A stretch of 64,000 nt of DNA, taken from contig JAAOOA010000127.1 in the NCBI GenBank assembly GCA_012861695.1, forward strand, positions 22,557,267 to 22,621,266. The letters are read 5' to 3'. The position numbers were made by a program, and so were the translations under genes. How positions within the stretch are numbered: the first letter of the stretch is position 1; each line of letters begins with the position of its first letter. The notes beneath the pieces were generated by a model. The model had not been told where the DNA came from. It made no database searches and saw only the letters and a program-made list of their open reading frames with translations. Source of the stretch: Trematomus loennbergii. Taxonomy: Eukaryota > Chordata > Actinopteri > Perciformes > Nototheniidae. This document shows positions 62,301-64,000 of the stretch, one piece after another.

Positions 62301-63927
62301 ACACCTTCTTGATCAGCCTGTTGACAGTTGCTGCCATAGATACAGTGGTCTGGACGGTAGTTCCACTGGCAGGGGAACACATAGAGGCTTTCTGTAAAAA
62401 GTAGGAGAACTTTATTTTGTTGATGAGAACTGTGAATAAACTGGGTTTATCCAATTAGAACCTATTACAAACCCTCACATATACTTGTATATTTCATTTT
62501 AAATATCCAAAACAACACACTTAAGTAAAGACTTGTTTGTTTCCTGAAACAACATAACTTTCATGACTAGAAATAATGTTTTATATGTAATTGCACAAAC
62601 CTGGGTTATGGTGAAAGATGATGTTAAGAAGATCCTGGTCACCCCAAGTGATATTGAGTTTATACTTCTGGAGAAGGGGCATCAGAATTTCCTCCCACTT
62701 CAGTGGAACTGTTGTCATGTCATTCTAGAAGTAAAAATACATGCTTATTGTGATGGTTTACAAAGGAACAACAAGAGTGACCTCTGCTGGTCAGTCTTGG
62801 TTGTTCAGCTGAAGCTAAAGTCCCCTTTAGTATTCTATTTTTCAATGTCTACATTTCAAATATCCCCAGACCCTTCAATGATAACTGTATCTAAAAGTGT
62901 TGATTTAATATGACTGGATAAAAACAGCATATTACTCCAAATACTGGTACAATACATTGGCTGACAGTAGCCAAAAATCTACACCTACCTTAAAAGATTT
63001 CTCCCTGAGGCGAGTCATGTTCATGAGCATGACTCCTGAGTTGATGCCTGTCTTGCCATAGTAAGGATGTCGGGCAAAACGGTTGTACCAGCCGATGCGT
63101 GGCTCCTCGTGCTCCGGAGCCATGGCAGCTAAGTGACTGGAATCGAACTGAGAAAGAAGAGCCCAGATATCCTCTACTGGCTGCAAAAAAATTATATCCG
63201 TGTCCACATAGAGCAAAGAATCCACCTCCTTCAGGATCAGCTGGAAAACAGACCACAAAAACATTTGTGAAAACATTTAACAAATGGGTAATAGTTATAA
63301 GCATGAAGGATTAGCTTAGATGTACAGGCAGGAAGAGTCTCTGAGAGGCACAAGGTTTGAAGAGCTTCTTCCACTCCTTTGCATTCTTCTCAGGAAAAGT
63401 GATAGGGTAGATGGTGAAGTTAAACTTAGTCTGAGCTGTCCTGGGCCAGGAGTCCAGCTTTAAGAAAAGATATGCACAAAGAAAGATTGTAATCCACAAA
63501 TATTCCCATTTAAAACATGTACTTAACTAGTTATCTTGATAAAAAGGGTTTTGCTTTTATGCCAAAAAGTAATGGTTGCAATAATGCTTTAGTGTGCTTC
63601 TCTTTACACCAGAAGACAAAGGCTTAAGACATTGTTGAGACAGATTTAGATATATCTGGGCTATTGCTATTACTTTGTAAAACCTGAAAATGAATACAAA
63701 AGTACATGAAAGTTCTGGTGTTGTTTTTGGAAAAGATACTCACAGCATTTTTGAAGGGCTCATGTAGATCATCCTCAGCAAAGATGTAAAAGTGCAGAGG
63801 CTTTTTGCTTAAGAGAACAGCAGACTTCAACATGGTGAGAGTCTCCTCTAACCTGGTGCCACAGGCCACCACAGCCACGTGACTTCTCTCATCACCATGA
63901 TGCTTTCCTGGAGAGCTGGACCTCTCT
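59192..63927 (-). CDS. gxylt1: GXYLT1 (glucoside xylosyltransferase 1), catalytic part, six coding exons
   Basis: In transcription order the exons are 63744-63927, 63326-63457, 62989-63240, 62601-62724, 62219-62391 and 59192-59353. Phases join cleanly and each junction is GT-AG. The product is a GT8-family type II membrane enzyme. It adds alpha-1,3-linked xylose from UDP-xylose to O-linked glucose on EGF repeats of Notch in the secretory pathway. Visible hallmarks are [20 protein letters not shown], the DTD metal/UDP motif in [62 protein letters not shown] and [29 protein letters not shown] favours GXYLT1 over GXYLT2. The exon or exons encoding the cytoplasmic tail, membrane anchor and stem lie beyond 64000, so the start is not seen. 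No frameshift is visible. The gene is convergent with PDZRN4. Confidence 0.95.
59492..60087 (-). mobile_element. LINE fragment (CR1/Rex1-like), 3' end
   Basis: The minus-strand frame 59823-60086 reads [20 protein letters not shown], then [12 protein letters not shown] and SPKLWN, the C-terminal region of this LINE class. The 3' end on the plus strand is AATAATAATCTTTATTTGTA then TAGCACCTTTCATAC, an ATT-rich tail. It is heavily 5'-truncated and inserted in the same orientation as GXYLT1. Confidence 0.82.
60642..60647 (-). promoter_or_regulatory. Candidate polyadenylation signal for the alternative GXYLT1 terminal exon
   Basis: AATAAA on the minus strand (TTTATT on plus), 130 bp downstream of the stop of the candidate exon 60777-60953. 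AATAAA also occurs by chance in AT-rich DNA, so this is weak alone. Confidence 0.3.
60777..60953 (-). CDS. Candidate alternative terminal exon of GXYLT1
   Basis: Inside the last GXYLT1 intron, a strong acceptor (pyrimidine tract then cccactcag, next to 60953) opens an in-phase frame of 58 codons and taa (60777-60779). If spliced to the 62219-62391 exon, the protein would end [24 protein letters not shown]... and finish in AKPTEEL, rich in Ser, Pro and Gly. An AATAAA on the minus strand at 60642-60647 lies about 130 bp past the stop, as expected for a terminal exon. SFED resembles the CSFEDD at the same position in human GXYLT1, which may be chance. I do not recognise the rest. Splicing, phase and poly(A) signal are seen; use of the exon is inferred. 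Confidence 0.4.
   Translation of the reverse strand, partial: SFEDSFLKPGAGNSGGNSHFHLTKSSLVSPAPTAGSPSSRGARNKGQSHYAAKPTEEL
61783..61809. repeat. G27 homopolymer
   Basis: Twenty-seven consecutive G on the plus strand (C on the GXYLT1 sense strand), within the last GXYLT1 intron. Confidence 0.98.
62219..62391 (-). CDS. gxylt1: GXYLT1 exon: C-terminal catalytic segment
   Basis: The acceptor is actttttacag and the donor is GTAGAG (62213-62218). With one base carried in, 173 nt make 58 codons, ending phase 0 (CAA AAG). Translation has [40 protein letters not shown] and [29 protein letters not shown] and [19 protein letters not shown] are family-defining. Confidence 0.97.
62392..62600 (-). other. 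gxylt1: GXYLT1 short intron
   Basis: Short GT-AG intron (209 bp); nothing else seen. The introns at 62725-62988, 63241-63325 and 63458-63743 are likewise short and featureless. Confidence 0.85.
62601..62724 (-). CDS. gxylt1: GXYLT1 exon: WGDQDLLN block
   Basis: The 124 nt exon starts in phase 0 and ends with one base of the next codon (G). The acceptor is tacttctag and the donor is GTTTGT. Translation is [41 protein letters not shown]. Human GXYLT1 has the closely similar NDMTTV...[11 protein letters not shown]. It does not stand out as a long open frame, so it is easy to miss without spliced homology. Confidence 0.95.
62989..63240 (-). CDS. gxylt1: GXYLT1 exon with the DXD motif
   Basis: The 252 nt give 84 codons, phase 0 at both ends, with acceptor gttttccag and donor GTAGGT (62983-62988). 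It starts [18 protein letters not shown]. The DTD at 63196-63204 is the metal and nucleotide-sugar binding motif of GT8 enzymes. Then come [39 protein letters not shown] and the exon end REKSFK. It holds most of the active-site residues. Confidence 0.97.
63326..63457 (-). CDS. gxylt1: GXYLT1 exon 2 of those in window
   Basis: The 132 nt give 44 codons, phase 0 at both ends, with acceptor ttcttaaag and donor GTACAT (63320-63325). Translation has [19 protein letters not shown], then [19 protein letters not shown] and QRLFLP. YPITFP and [16 protein letters not shown] are invariant blocks of the GXYLT family. Confidence 0.96.
63744..63927 (-). CDS. gxylt1: GXYLT1 exon: first part of GT8 catalytic domain
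   Basis: The acceptor on the minus strand is a T-rich tract ending ttcttag next to 63927. The donor GTGAGT lies at 63738-63743. The exon begins with the third base of a codon, then 61 codons. Translation has [20 protein letters not shown] then [19 protein letters not shown] and [17 protein letters not shown]. The first beta strand HVAVVACG and the helix [11 protein letters not shown] match GXYLT1. Confidence 0.95.
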
Positions 63928-64000
63928 CTAAGAACCAAGACACAAAAAAAAACAGTCATCATCAACCCCAACGTGTACATACAACAGCATGGCTACACTG

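Overview
This is vertebrate genomic DNA, most likely from a ray-finned (teleost) fish. Genes are split into short GT-AG exons with compact introns. Long CA/TG microsatellites, an L2-type LINE with a SINE that shares its 3' tail, other LINE fragments and many short inverted-repeat DNA transposons fill the rest. There is no prokaryotic or viral gene content. All identifications rest on reading the sequence and on remembered family sequences; no search was run.

Layout: (1) 1-24919, plus strand, is the 3' part of a PDZRN4 gene (PDZ and RING-finger protein). Seven coding exons run from the end of PDZ1 through PDZ2 and the long C-terminal exon to a C-terminal PDZ-ligand. The RING, TRAF-like zinc-finger and most PDZ1 exons lie upstream of the window. 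The last exon has two apparent frameshifts, at 23774-23777 and in a G7 run at 24872-24878. (2) 24920-59191 holds the PDZRN4 3' UTR and then a gene-poor interval of about 32-34 kb with transposons, microsatellites and possible conserved non-coding elements. I found no convincing protein or RNA gene there. (3) 59192-63927, minus strand, is GXYLT1 (glucoside xylosyltransferase 1). Six coding exons carry the catalytic domain to the C terminus; the membrane-anchor exon or exons lie beyond 64000. A second, in-frame candidate terminal exon (60777-60953) sits inside its last intron.

PDZRN4 and GXYLT1 are tail to tail. This is the arrangement I recall from human chromosome 12q12, and it supports the PDZRN4/GXYLT1 assignment over the paralogous PDZRN3/GXYLT2 pair. 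The two genes have no obvious joint function: one product is an E3-ligase-type scaffold, the other a Notch EGF-repeat xylosyltransferase of the secretory pathway.

The most useful observations are the two frameshifts in PDZRN4, the candidate alternative last exon of GXYLT1, five insertions flanked by TTAA (one flank degraded to TTAG) from at least four element families, a 43-bp block shared by two of those families, a foldback element with a clean target-site duplication, and the LINE/SINE pair with a common 3' tail. I do not see a previously undescribed multi-gene system in this window.
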